Positions 27,353 through 36,491 of a stretch of 64,000 bases of DNA are shown in pieces. The stretch is taken from NCBI RefSeq assembly GCF_002270055.1, contig NZ_NIBG01000001.1, forward strand, positions 220,682-284,681, written 5' to 3'. Source of the stretch: Anaeromicrobium sediminis (lineage in GTDB: Bacteria; Bacillota; Clostridia; Peptostreptococcales; Thermotaleaceae). Below the pieces are notes generated by a model. It was given only the letters and a program-made list of their open reading frames with translations, did not search any database and was not told the DNA's origin. The translations under genes and the position numbers were made by a program. Each line of letters starts with the position of its first letter. Position 1 is the stretch's first letter.

Positions 27353-28237
27353 TTAAAGACTTCCCGATTCTGGATTCCTAAAATTAGAGGAATCCAGCGA
27401 TAGTGCATAGTCTATTTCTTCTATCATAGATTTTTTATCTCTTAATAACAAACCTTCTATATTCCAATAATTAGATATATGATCACTAACTAAGCATGTA
27501 TTTATTTCATTTATATTATTAATAAGTACCTTAGTTTCTTCTAGAGCCTCATGAGGATTTAACAACTGAAAATCGCCTCTTTTATATTCTTCATATAATT
27601 CGGTTCCCATCCTAGGCATTAGTGTTCTGAGTCTCACAAAGTCAGGTTTTATTTCATTAATGACCTTAGCACTATTAATAGCATGGTTTGAGAATAACTC
27701 TCTTCCTCCTAAACCTACAATATAGTATAGGCTTAGTTCTATGCCAGCATTCTTTATTAACTTTCCAGCTTTGATCATTTCATTTCCTGTGTAACCCTTA
27801 TGTATTTTACCTAAAACTTCATCATCTCCAGATTCCATACCACAATGTATTCTAGTTAATCCATGATTTCTTAGTTCTTTTAATTCCTCTAAAGATTTTA
27901 AATTAATATATTGTGCAGATCCATACATGGTGGCCCTTTTTAAATTTGGAAATAATGACTTGGCATAACTTAATATATCTAATAGATCTTTAGTCTTCAT
28001 TAAAATAGTATTTCCATCACTAAAGAATATTTTTTCTAATTCTTCTCCGTATATATCTTTAGCATACTCTAAATCCTTCTTTATATGGTTTATACTTCTT
28101 ATCTTAAACTTTCTATCTTTGTACATATTACAAAAACTACATTTATTATGGGGACATCCTATAGTTGCTTGAATTATTAGACTATCAAACTCACTTGGAG
28201 GTCTATATATTACTCCCTCGTATCTAATGACTATCAC
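27353..28237 (-). CDS. Radical SAM protein
   Basis: 294 residues with a Cys cluster IGCPHNKCSFCNMY, that is CX4CX2C rather than the classical CX3CX2C, which would hold the 4Fe-4S cluster that cleaves SAM. The GNTILM and GMESGDDEVL blocks follow as in the Elp3/MiaB-like subclass. The target is unknown. It is the third gene after alkA and ogt (14 bases downstream), a link to nucleic acids that is only suggestive. The start is taken as a GTG at 28237; the ribosome binding site there is poor, so a start a few codons in is possible. Confidence 0.83.
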   Translation of the reverse strand: MIVIRYEGVIYRPPSEFDSLIIQATIGCPHNKCSFCNMYKDRKFKIRSINHIKKDLEYAKDIYGEELEKIFFSDGNTILMKTKDLLDILSYAKSLFPNLKRATMYGSAQYINLKSLEELKELRNHGLTRIHCGMESGDDEVLGKIHKGYTGNEMIKAGKLIKNAGIELSLYYIVGLGGRELFSNHAINSAKVINEIKPDFVRLRTLMPRMGTELYEEYKRGDFQLLNPHEALEETKVLINNINEINTCLVSDHISNYWNIEGLLLRDKKSMIEEIDYALSLDSSNFRNPESGSL

Positions 28238-28251
28238 CCCTTTATTATCTA

Positions 28252-28719
28252 TTAGTTAGAACTTTTCTTTTCATGGTTTAATAACCAATCTTTCCTATGT
28301 ACACCACCTGCATAACCAGTAAGTTTTCCATTAGATCCTATTACCCTATGACAAGGTACTACTATACTAATCTTGTTCTTTCCATTAGTAGTTCCTACAG
28401 CTCTTACTGCCTTTTCATTTCCTATTCTAACAGCTATATCCTTGTAAGACACAACTTGTCCATAGGGAATATTTAATAGTTCATTCCACACCTTCTTTTG
28501 AAAATCAGTTCCCACAAAGTCTATTTTTAAATGAAATTCTTTCCTATTACCTTCAAAGTACTCTTTTATTTGTACTAATGCTTCTTTTAATATTTCCGGT
28601 TTTTCTGTCTCTTCTTTTTTTTCTTCCACAAACATAATAGACAACACACTATCATCTGAAGTAATTATTTCTACAGTCCCTAATTCTGATTCATAATAAC
28701 TATAATATTCTTTAATCAT
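28252..28719 (-). CDS. ogt: Methylated-DNA-protein cysteine methyltransferase
   Basis: 155 residues from the ATG at 28719, 5 bases after GGAGGTC. The active site is PCHRVIGS with Cys123 and the helix-turn-helix ends in YAGG. It removes O6-alkylguanine lesions by transfer to its own cysteine. It overlaps the upstream alkA stop by 8 bases, so the two repair genes are translationally coupled. Confidence 0.95.
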   Translation of the reverse strand: MIKEYYSYYESELGTVEIITSDDSVLSIMFVEEKKEETEKPEILKEALVQIKEYFEGNRKEFHLKIDFVGTDFQKKVWNELLNIPYGQVVSYKDIAVRIGNEKAVRAVGTTNGKNKISIVVPCHRVIGSNGKLTGYAGGVHRKDWLLNHEKKSSN

Positions 28720-29638
28720 ACAAAGACCTCCATAAATAAAAAGTAGCATAGGACTCCCAATCTTTCCAATTTTCCGCCATTAATTCTATTTCTTCAAGTT
28801 CTGGCTTTTTTTCAAGTCCTAAAATATTTTTTAATGCATTCTGAATACCCACATCTTTTATGGGAAAGGCACAATTTATAGAAAAACTTTTCATTATGGC
28901 ATAATCAGCAGTCCAACTACCAATGCCTCTAATACTTATTAGCTTTTTGAATAATTCATTATAGGATAAATTGTTTTTTAATATTTCTTTTTCAAATTCC
29001 TTATTTAAAAATAATTTTGCAACATCTATAACATATTCAGCTTTTCTAATAGTAAATTGTAATTCTTTTAAATGTTCAACCTTAAGATTAGCTATAACTT
29101 TAACTTTAGGAAAAAGCCAATATTCCTCATTTTCATAAGTTACACTTTCTCCGTATTTCTCCACAATCCTCTTTTTCAATGTATAAGCAAATTTCAAATT
29201 TATCTGTTGCCCAATTATGGCCCAACATAGACATTCAAATAAATTGTTAATCTTAATAATCCTTAAACCATAATACTTGTCCATTAATTTACTTAAAATA
29301 AAATTTTCTCCCACTGACTCATAGAAGCTAGTTAGATTAGTGGACAGATCAAACATATTCCAAACATGTAAACCTATTTTTTCTTTAATAATCTTATTTG
29401 GTATATGGTTTAAAAACTTCACTTTCATTATCCCATCATTATGGCTAATCTCTACTAAAGTTTTATTGTCTTCTATTTTTATTAACTTATATACTTTTTT
29501 ATCTCTTACTTTATGCGTGCATTCTAAATCTGATCTATTTAAATATACTAAGCATTCTTTAAAGTTAAATTCCTTTGGTGTATATATTTCTATAAAAGAA
29601 TCAAATGCCTTACAATTATCTTTAAATTTATCTTTCAT
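28712..29638 (-). CDS. DNA-3-methyladenine glycosylase II (AlkA/OGG type)
   Basis: 308 residues from the ATG at 29638 (AAGGTGAT upstream; an ATG at 29665 would add nine residues). The N-terminal domain is beta-rich; the C-terminal HhH-GPD domain (about 125-300) has the hairpin ISIRGIGSWTADYAI and the catalytic Asp in FPIKDVGIQNA. It excises alkylated or oxidised purines. It heads an operon with ogt and a radical SAM gene. AlkA and Ogg-type members are hard to separate by eye. Confidence 0.88.
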   Translation of the reverse strand: MKDKFKDNCKAFDSFIEIYTPKEFNFKECLVYLNRSDLECTHKVRDKKVYKLIKIEDNKTLVEISHNDGIMKVKFLNHIPNKIIKEKIGLHVWNMFDLSTNLTSFYESVGENFILSKLMDKYYGLRIIKINNLFECLCWAIIGQQINLKFAYTLKKRIVEKYGESVTYENEEYWLFPKVKVIANLKVEHLKELQFTIRKAEYVIDVAKLFLNKEFEKEILKNNLSYNELFKKLISIRGIGSWTADYAIMKSFSINCAFPIKDVGIQNALKNILGLEKKPELEEIELMAENWKDWESYATFYLWRSLYD

Positions 29639-29711
29639 ACTTATATTATCACCTTCCATCTCCATAATAATATATTATCACAAACATACGTTCCTAATCC
29701 AGTTTTTCTAA

Positions 29712-29742
29712 TAAAAAAGAACCCTAATAGCTTTAAGGTTCT
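29712..29742 (-). terminator. Terminator of the YcxB-like operon
   Basis: On the minus strand AGAACC pairs with GGTTCT around a partly paired loop, followed by TTTTTT. Confidence 0.65.
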
Positions 29743-30247
29743 AATCTATATTATTCTTTTCTTGAAAATGTCTTATTAGAAAATTATAAAATTTAACAGC
29801 TTCATTTTCTGTTTTAAAAGCTCTTTTAGGTATGGGATATGCTTGTATTTCACTTAAAAATATGAAAATATACTCCTCTGTCATTTCTATATTTTTTACA
29901 CTATTCCATATATGAAACCTACTACAGTAGTAGGTTTTCTCTGTGATTCCTTCTTCACTTACTTCTATGGTGTGTTTTCCCAATATCCCCCCTTCATCTT
30001 CTGCAAATTTGAATGCCCTTTTTCTAGTACCGTGAACCATTATGTAATAAATAATTCCAAATGAGATAACTGCACAAACTAATGAATATATCTTGGAATT
30101 TGTAATAGCTCCTAAAGAAATATATATTGTAATAGGTACTAATATAATTGCCAATATAATGGTCATCTTAGTTCTGAAATTATTATACTTAACATACTTA
30201 TTAAAATTCCAGTAATCTTCTTTAGTAGTATCATAAGTTATCTTCAT
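29741..30247 (-). CDS. YcxB family membrane protein
   Basis: 168 residues with two adjacent membrane segments (about 30-70) followed by a C-terminal soluble YcxB-like domain (HTIEVSEEGITEKT; WNSVKNIEMTEEYIFIFLS; YPIPKRAF). The domain binds unknown ligands. It pairs with the upstream gene at 30273, which has a related layout, 25 bases away. Confidence 0.82.
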   Translation of the reverse strand: MKITYDTTKEDYWNFNKYVKYNNFRTKMTIILAIILVPITIYISLGAITNSKIYSLVCAVISFGIIYYIMVHGTRKRAFKFAEDEGGILGKHTIEVSEEGITEKTYYCSRFHIWNSVKNIEMTEEYIFIFLSEIQAYPIPKRAFKTENEAVKFYNFLIRHFQEKNNID

Positions 30248-30272
30248 ATATTATTACAACCTTTCCCTACTA

Positions 30273-30749
30273 TTAATCTAAATCAATATAAATATCTAAA
30301 CATACTCTTTTATGTTCACAATAATCTTTTATTTTTATTACAAACTCTTTTAAGTCTAACATACCATAAAGAGAATAGGATTCTTCAAAACTCTCATATT
30401 CATCCCCTACCAATCCCTTATAGTATATGGTAATAACAGGTCTTTTATAAACTAATCTCCTTATATCTATAATTTCATCAATCTCTATTCTTTTTATGTT
30501 TTCCCAATATATAGTAGACAGTACTGATGTACTTTTGCTTTTTAATCCTATATATTTATCTGTTATAACTATCTCTTTCACATGATAGTTAATAACATTA
30601 GATACTATTCCTAACAACATTATTATTAATGGTAATTTATCGTCATAATCAATTTTAAATAAAATTATAATAAAACTACAAACCCCTATACCTATAAGAA
30701 CCTTTCTATAATCAAATTTCTTATTTATTTCATATACTCTCTCCTCCAC
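30273..30749 (-). CDS. Membrane protein with PH-like domain
   Basis: 158 residues: two hydrophobic segments (about 17-55) and a C-terminal beta-rich part (VKEIVITDKYIGLKSKS; IYWENIKRIEIDEI) that reads like the bacterial PH-like fold of YcxB/YdjM proteins. It lies directly upstream of the YcxB gene in the same operon. Function unknown. Confidence 0.6.
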   Translation of the reverse strand: MEERVYEINKKFDYRKVLIGIGVCSFIIILFKIDYDDKLPLIIMLLGIVSNVINYHVKEIVITDKYIGLKSKSTSVLSTIYWENIKRIEIDEIIDIRRLVYKRPVITIYYKGLVGDEYESFEESYSLYGMLDLKEFVIKIKDYCEHKRVCLDIYIDLD

Positions 30750-30908
30750 TCTTATCCCACCTTACCATTTATCTTTTAAGTTTCTCTTGTGCATATTATC
30801 TTATAGAATTTTTAATCAGTATAAAATATAAACATATTAAATATAATATTCTAAATTCCTAACTCAACTCCTTTCATTTTGTAAATATTTGTATATTCAC
30901 TTTTAAAT

Positions 30909-30953
30909 AAAAAAGATTAATTCAAAAATTTAATTTCTAAATTAATCTTTTTT
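30909..30953. terminator. Terminator hairpin
   Basis: The 14-bp perfect stem AAAAAAGATTAATT with its complement lies between the PH-like gene and the secreted protein gene, about 145 bases past the stop of the latter. Confidence 0.75.
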
Positions 30954-31097
30954 ATAACCTATCTAGTATAATTAGACTTATTACTTATCATTAACCATAG
31001 GACCTCATATTTATCGGTTTATAATTTATTATATTTACACTATATTCTATAATCTAGATGAATGTATAAAAACCGTATAGGTGCCATAATGCAAATC

Positions 31098-31802
31098 CTA
31101 AAAGAAAGGTTTATAAACATAATCTATAAGTTCGTAATCAATTTCATCACCTTGTTCCGTCACTAATTGGAATAAAATCGGTTCTTTTGAATTGATGGGA
31201 TTAATTTGCTTAGTTGGAATATCATAGACCTGCAAACCATACCTTTGAGGTTTTGCAATTATGATAACTTGGTTACCGTATGTAATGATTTTCAAAACTT
31301 TTGATTTCATAACTACTGTACGAATAAAAGTCAAAGGATTATCCAATACAGGAAATTTATGACTTTCTTCTGTTATTCCTAACTCGTGAACAAAATCATA
31401 ATTTACTGATGCGGTGGTATATGTTGTAAACAATCTGTGCATTGCATAATGAATCCTAATTGGAACATAACTCCAACGGCCATATTTACTATACCAATAC
31501 TCTTTATATGCTTGTCGCTCCCATTTAGGGTTATTATATGCTAATCGTAAATTTAACTCATGACCTTTTTCAATTACTTCTGTAATGGAATAAACTTTCC
31601 TGGGTAATGGATATTCAAAGAATGGTGGATCATCCATATTTTGTGGAATTGCTGGTTCCAAACTTTTTAACCTTTCTTTCAGTGATTTACAGGAATCTTC
31701 AGATCCATATACTTGAGAGTTTGCATCACCATTATAATTAGTAATAGCAATAGAACCCATTAATAATATAATAAATACTATTATAGATTTTTTTAATGCC
31801 AT
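31098..31802 (-). CDS. Secreted hypothetical protein
   Basis: 234 residues with an N-terminal signal peptide (about 1-22) and a mature part rich in Tyr and Trp (KWERQAYKEYWYSKYGRW). AGGAAGTGAT lies upstream of the ATG. I do not recognise the domain. It is monocistronic; the terminator beyond it is at 30909. Confidence 0.6.
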   Translation of the reverse strand: MALKKSIIVFIILLMGSIAITNYNGDANSQVYGSEDSCKSLKERLKSLEPAIPQNMDDPPFFEYPLPRKVYSITEVIEKGHELNLRLAYNNPKWERQAYKEYWYSKYGRWSYVPIRIHYAMHRLFTTYTTASVNYDFVHELGITEESHKFPVLDNPLTFIRTVVMKSKVLKIITYGNQVIIIAKPQRYGLQVYDIPTKQINPINSKEPILFQLVTEQGDEIDYELIDYVYKPFF

Positions 31803-31945
31803 AACATCACTTCCTATTAGTTATAAAATTATTTTTTCCATTATTGCTAACATAAATTAAAATATATGAAAGGTATATTGATGATTCTTTGAGAATTAAA
31901 GGTAATGCTAATATATAAAATAATAAAAAAGAAACAAAAAAATTA

Positions 31946-31995
31946 CAGGTTATGTTTTCATGAACCTAAAGAATAGCTCAAAAACCCATAACCTG
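31946..31995 (-). terminator. Terminator of the selenocysteine glutaredoxin gene
   Basis: A 9-bp stem CAGGTTATG/CATAACCTG around a 32-base loop is followed on the minus strand by seven T. Confidence 0.6.
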
Positions 31996-32045
31996 CAACT
32001 GATAATCGGTTACCTTAAAGAGACTTTAGTCGTCTTTGATCAGAT

Positions 32046-32273
32046 CTATGCAAGTAATTCATCAAGCTTATTTTTATCAAAGCCAACAACCATCTCTTCA
32101 TCAACAAGGATAGCAGGAACTCCCATGATCTTTCTTTTCAGAAGTTCTTTTCTAGCATCAGGATCAGTCTGAACATTTCGCTCTTCAAACTCAATATTTT
32201 TTGCTGAAAGATACTCTTTCGCAGTATGACAATGTGGTCATGTATTGCTAGTAAAAACTACAACTTTTTTCAT
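32046..32273 (-). CDS. Selenocysteine-containing glutaredoxin-like protein
   Basis: A 75-residue frame with one in-frame UGA at 32238-32240 read as Sec12. Around it the sequence is [16 protein letters not shown], the glutaredoxin active site CPxC with Sec in place of the first Cys; Cys15 is the resolving residue. The rest fits the glutaredoxin fold, with the cis-proline loop MGVPAILVD (about 50-58) and a C-terminal helix. The ATG follows AGGAGGTG. A 5-bp hairpin 10 bases past the UGA is a SECIS candidate. Reading UGA as stop would leave an 11-residue peptide. Sec glutaredoxins are known from Clostridia. It stands alone and reduces disulfides or glutathione-type mixed disulfides by family, the actual partner being unknown. 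Confidence 0.9.
32211..32227 (-). promoter_or_regulatory. Candidate SECIS hairpin of the glutaredoxin gene
   Basis: Ten bases after the UGA the mRNA can form ATACT-GCGAAAG-AGTAT. The distance is slightly short but within the range of bacterial SECIS elements. Confidence 0.5.
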
Positions 32274-32747
32274 ATCTTACACCTCCTGATATTATTATTA
32301 CCCATGTCTTTTAAAAAAAACATGGCTTTCACTTTATCTTAGAACTAAAGATGTAAGTTAAAATGCATATCATTATTCACAAGCCATACCTTATGCCAAG
32401 TATTTCTTAAGTTATATTAACTATTAAAAATGATTATACAGAGTATATAAAAAATAAAATAAATGTTTATTTAAAACTTAGACATAATATTTTTGATTTT
32501 GTTAAAAAATATAGTAAAGAAAATAAAAGAAAATTAGCTGATCAACATGTATGCTTGCTAGGCAAAATTCAAAAAATGATGAGGCATGAAAAAAATTATT
32601 TGGTTTGTGATATTAATATGTCGAAAATATATTCTAATGCATTAATGCATATATTGTATCCAATTAAACTAAAAGTAATTTTATAATAAAATAATTGAAA
32701 ATATGATTTTTATTTTAAAATATACAAATATGAGGTGAGTACTTTTT
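32274..32747. other. Stretch without an intact gene
   Basis: It holds the upstream region of the glutaredoxin gene and a start-less open frame at 32411-32686 (see that entry). No other coding region or clear regulatory site was seen. Confidence 0.5.
32411..32686 (+). pseudogene. Start-less open frame, possible gene remnant
   Basis: A 91-codon open stretch between a TAA at 32408 and TAA at 32684 has no ATG, GTG or TTG until past residue 40. The content is basic and helical (DFVKKYSKENKRKLADQ). It may be the tail of a lost gene. No family was recognised, and it could also be chance. Confidence 0.3.
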
Positions 32748-32942
32748 ATGAATTCTAAAATACACAATCAAAAGCAACAAGATAACCATGAAAATGAAAA
32801 AGATACAAATAGTTTAGCTTTTAAGTATGATTTGAGTAATAGAAGTAACCAATTAAACCCTACTAACCCAGAATTTAAGGGTAGAAATACATTTGATGGT
32901 TCTAAAATATATCTTGATAATAAAAAACATAAAGATATTTAG
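32748..32942 (+). CDS. Small hydrophilic hypothetical protein
   Basis: 64 residues, AGGTGAG before the ATG. Very rich in Asn, Lys, Gln and Asp and without hydrophobic core, so probably unstructured. No family recognised; the composition would suit a spore or stress peptide, but nothing confirms it. Confidence 0.5.
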   Translation: MNSKIHNQKQQDNHENEKDTNSLAFKYDLSNRSNQLNPTNPEFKGRNTFDGSKIYLDNKKHKDI

Positions 32943-33109
32943 AATAATGAGAAACATATAAAAAGTAAGTTTTATATTGGTTCAAATGAAAAAAATAATG
33001 CACTAATGATAAATTTTCACAAACCCAATAGTTACAATATTTTCCTACCTAGAAATCTCTCAAGAAATCAATTGAACAATAGGATATAGATAGGATTATA
33101 AAAGAAATG

Positions 33110-33130
33110 GGGTAGCAAATGCTACCCTTT
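33110..33130. terminator. Bidirectional terminator
   Basis: The 8-bp stem GGGTAGCA/TGCTACCC with a 2-base loop is followed by TTT, upstream of the convergent AraC gene end. Confidence 0.65.
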
Positions 33131-33150
33131 ATTATTGTTTATAAAAGTTG

Positions 33151-34011
33151 TTAATCGATAACTATGGGAACCCAAACTTCTGATCTATAATCCTCTGCTT
33201 GTGGATCTCCTTCATAGTATACTTCTATCTCTGGTCCACAGGCATGTTCGTAGCCAGTAGCAGGAAACCATTCTGTGAATATTTTCTTAGTTACATTTTG
33301 AATTGATTCTGGAAGAGGTCCTATACTTTCAAATATGGCCCATGTTAATTTAGGAACTTCTATTGTAGTAGGTCCTTCTAATCCTTCAACTTCATTTCCT
33401 TCTACAGCTATTAAATAATCAAAGTCTTTAGTCTCTTGGCAGAAGTTTGTGCATACACCTAATACTCCTAAAGAACCTGCATTTTCTTCTAATATTTTAT
33501 ATTTACCAGATTTGAATACTTCATCCCAAAATAGTGGTATCTTTCTAAAGTTCTCTCCATTTTCACCATTAAATCTTCTAGATACTCCTACAATTTTAAA
33601 GGGTTCCTTTTCTTGAATACTATAATTCATTCTATCTTCTCCTTTTACTGTAATTTGAAAGGATAGAGGTGGAATTGCTTTTAATTTTATATTTTCTTTT
33701 CTTACCTTAGATGGACTTACTCCATGGAGCTTTTTAAATGCCTTCGAAAATGACTCTGGCGTTTCATATCCTAACTTCATGGCAATGGTAATTATTTTTT
33801 CATTATCACAGATTAAATACTTAGTAGCCAAAGATAATTTTCTAAGTCTTATATATTCTCCTAGTGACATACCCGTTAACATGGAAAACATTCTCATAAA
33901 GTGAAACTTAGAGCACATGGCTACTTTAGCAATTTCATCTGATGTAACATCATTTTCAATATTATCTTCTATATAATATAAGGCTTCATTCATATTCTTA
34001 ATCCAATTCAT
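33151..34011 (-). CDS. AraC family regulator with GyrI-like effector domain
   Basis: 286 residues: an N-terminal AraC/XylS pair of helix-turn-helix motifs (about 1-105, with SDEIAKVAMCSKFHFMRMF and GVSPSKVRK), then a GyrI/SoxS-like small-molecule binding domain (about 125-286, with FKIVGVSRRF and WFPATGYEHACGP). This is the Rob/TipAS-related layout that activates transport or detoxification genes on binding a lipophilic compound. It stands alone between the small gene and the alcohol dehydrogenase. Confidence 0.88.
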   Translation of the reverse strand: MNWIKNMNEALYYIEDNIENDVTSDEIAKVAMCSKFHFMRMFSMLTGMSLGEYIRLRKLSLATKYLICDNEKIITIAMKLGYETPESFSKAFKKLHGVSPSKVRKENIKLKAIPPLSFQITVKGEDRMNYSIQEKEPFKIVGVSRRFNGENGENFRKIPLFWDEVFKSGKYKILEENAGSLGVLGVCTNFCQETKDFDYLIAVEGNEVEGLEGPTTIEVPKLTWAIFESIGPLPESIQNVTKKIFTEWFPATGYEHACGPEIEVYYEGDPQAEDYRSEVWVPIVID

Positions 34012-34098
34012 CCGTATCCCTCCATATATCTATCATATATTATCTTCTTCATAAAAACCTGTTTTTCCTTGCTTGTTAATGACAAGTTTTGCATAAAT

Positions 34099-34133
34099 AA
34101 AAAGGTACCCTATATCACAATAGAATACCTTTT
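34099..34133 (-). terminator. Terminator of the alcohol dehydrogenase gene
   Basis: The stem AAAAGGTA/TACCTTTT around a partly paired loop lies 15 bases after the stop, with T-rich flank. Confidence 0.65.
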
Positions 34134-34147
34134 ATAATTTATTTTAT

Positions 34148-35302
34148 TTACTTCATGTCTTCTCCGTAGAAAGCAGACTTGTATATCATTGCCACATCTT
34201 CTGGGCTACTGCTTCTTGGGTTTGTTAGAGTACAAGGATCTTCGAATGCATTCTTAGACATACGATCTAATACTTCTAAGAACTTATCTTCGTTAATCTC
34301 TACTTCTGTTACTTCTTTAAATGTTAATGGAATATTAAGCTTCATATTTAACTCTTTAATAGCTTGTGGTAGATCTTCAATTCCTAATAACTTTTCTAAC
34401 TTCTCAACTTTATCAGTTGCTGTTCTATTGTATTGAACAATATATGGCATTAATATGGCATTAGTCAAACCATGAGTAATTCCAAATTCTCCACCTATCT
34501 TATGAGCAAGACTATGTACTAATCCTAAAGATGCATTAGTAAATGCCATACCTGCTAAGGTAGAAGCATTATGCATATCTTTTCTTGCTTCCATATCAGC
34601 ACCATTTTCATAAGCAGCTGGTAATTTATCAAATACTAATTTAATAGCTTCTAAAGCTATTGGATCTGTATAACTAGTAGCAGATATAGATACCCAAGCC
34701 TCAATTGCATGAGCTAAAACATCCATTCCTGTATTTGCCGTAATATGAGGTGGCATCTTAGCAGGAAGTTGTGGATCTAGTATGGCTATATCAGGCGTAA
34801 TTTCATAGGATACGATTGGGTATTTAATGTGGTTTGCCACATCTGTAATTACTGAGAATGCTGTTATTTCTGATGCTGTTCCACTTGTAGATGGAATAGC
34901 CACAAATTTAGCTTTATTTCTTAGCTTCGGTAAACTACCCGGCTCTATGATATCTTCAAATTTTAATTCTGGGTGCTCGTAAAATGCCCACATGATTTTG
35001 GCTGCATCAAGAGCTGAACCTCCACCTATAGCAACTACCCACTCAGGTTCAAATTCTAACATTGCTTTAGCACCAGCTACAACAGTTTCTACTGATGGAT
35101 TAGGCTCTACTCCATCAAAAATAGTAACTTCCATACCAGCCTTTTCTAAATATGCTTTAGCTTGATCTAAGAATCCAAATCTCTTCATTGAGCTTCCACC
35201 AGTTACTAGGATTGCTCTTTTTCCTTCTAAAGTTGATAAATATTCTAATGTACCATCACCAAATACTATATCCTTTGGTACACGAAACCATTTTAAATCC
35301 AT
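34148..35302 (-). CDS. Iron-containing alcohol dehydrogenase
   Basis: 384 residues, the class III ADH length. The N-terminal half binds NAD(P) (GGGSALDAAK around residue 96); the C-terminal half has the metal ligands in GMDVLAHAIEAW, SLAHKIGGEF and GITHG. It interconverts alcohols and aldehydes in fermentation, likely butanol, ethanol or 1,3-propanediol type; the substrate is not resolved. It is monocistronic with a terminator after it. Confidence 0.92.
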   Translation of the reverse strand: MDLKWFRVPKDIVFGDGTLEYLSTLEGKRAILVTGGSSMKRFGFLDQAKAYLEKAGMEVTIFDGVEPNPSVETVVAGAKAMLEFEPEWVVAIGGGSALDAAKIMWAFYEHPELKFEDIIEPGSLPKLRNKAKFVAIPSTSGTASEITAFSVITDVANHIKYPIVSYEITPDIAILDPQLPAKMPPHITANTGMDVLAHAIEAWVSISATSYTDPIALEAIKLVFDKLPAAYENGADMEARKDMHNASTLAGMAFTNASLGLVHSLAHKIGGEFGITHGLTNAILMPYIVQYNRTATDKVEKLEKLLGIEDLPQAIKELNMKLNIPLTFKEVTEVEINEDKFLEVLDRMSKNAFEDPCTLTNPRSSSPEDVAMIYKSAFYGEDMK

Positions 35303-35711
35303 GTGAGTTCCCCCCTTGTGTTTGTTAATTTTTTATCCAATTATACTATAGCAAAATTTAGTTAATATGTAAACAGCTTTTTTGCATATTTTTCTTTTTT
35401 GGTTATAGCCTATGATATTACCTATTTTCTTTTGCACAAGTAATAGACACTATGAATTCCAATTAGTACAAACTACCATTTACTGTATATTCAGTCTTGT
35501 TTATGTGTTATTTTTTATACAAATCTATACATACTGAAAACTAAAAATAAACATTATGTTTTTATTTGTGAAAAATTTTATTTGATATTTTATTAAATTT
35601 ATTTTTTTAATCTTGATATATTTATTTTATATTAATAACTACTCGGTATTAATTCAGCAAAAATAGAAAGTCAAAAGATTTAACCACTCTTTTGACTTTC
35701 TATATACCTTA
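35303..35711. other. Gene-free upstream region of the alcohol dehydrogenase
   Basis: No coding frame was seen. A TATAAT lies near 35342 on the minus strand and a half-site TTAACAA near the start, but no complete Rex operator is present. The MerR terminator is at 35663-35703. Confidence 0.4.
35663..35703 (-). terminator. Terminator of the MerR gene
   Basis: The 16-bp perfect stem (35663-35678 with 35688-35703) has a 9-base loop and is followed on the minus strand by TTTTT. Confidence 0.85.
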
Positions 35712-36473
35712 TTACTTTTTATTATTACAATATACTTCAATGGCATCTTTAACAAACTTTGATAACCCTTCTCTATTCTTGTCTATATTCATAGTAAATC
35801 TCTCATCTGTCACATACAATTGGCCTAGTCCTTCAAATATTTCTATAGTACATTCATAAAAGTTATCTGTTATATACTGCCTATATGCTCCTATAAGTTC
35901 TTGTACTTCTTCATCTTCTGGCCCCTTATTCATTAGAGTTCCTAGTTTATGAAAGAATTCATTTCCCTTTGAGCATATTTCCTCCCACTTATTCTTTGTA
36001 TATGATTTAGTTTTTTTATTACATTCCTCCACTATACTACTATCATACTTTTCTCTAACCTCTTTAGCATATTCATCCTTATGCTTATTAATTTCATTCA
36101 TATCAAATACATTAAACATGTCTTGTTTTTTCATAGTTTCTACTCCCTTCATAGTGTTCAAAGTTGTATCTATGGAGGCAATAATATTATCTAGTCTCTT
36201 TCTTTTTAAGATTAAAAGATTCTTCTGCTCTTTTAATGCTCTCTCTCTCCCATATTTAGGATCATCTAATATTTCCTTTATTTCACTTAGCTTAAAACCC
36301 AACTCCTTTAAGAACAATATTTGCTGTAAACGTTCTAAATCTTTATCTTCATATAACCTATATCTAGATTCATTAACAGAAGATGGTTTTAACAGTCCAA
36401 TATGATCATAATGATGCAATGTTCTAGGACTAATACCAGCTAATTTTGACAATTCTCTAACTTTGTACGCCAT
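35712..36473 (-). CDS. MerR family regulator with TipAS drug-binding domain
   Basis: 253 residues from the ATG at 36473, 6 bases after GGAGGTG; the in-frame ATG at 36506 lies upstream of the site and in the promoter. Residues 1-70 are the MerR winged helix (VRELSKLAGISPRTLHHYDHIGLL), then a dimer helix and a TipAS domain (about 120-253, with WEEICSKGNEFFHKLG) that binds multidrug or thiopeptide-like compounds. It should regulate its own promoter (36492-36522). A target efflux gene is not next to it. Confidence 0.9.
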   Translation of the reverse strand: MAYKVRELSKLAGISPRTLHHYDHIGLLKPSSVNESRYRLYEDKDLERLQQILFLKELGFKLSEIKEILDDPKYGRERALKEQKNLLILKRKRLDNIIASIDTTLNTMKGVETMKKQDMFNVFDMNEINKHKDEYAKEVREKYDSSIVEECNKKTKSYTKNKWEEICSKGNEFFHKLGTLMNKGPEDEEVQELIGAYRQYITDNFYECTIEIFEGLGQLYVTDERFTMNIDKNREGLSKFVKDAIEVYCNNKK

Positions 36474-36491
36474 ATTATCACCTCCATCTTC

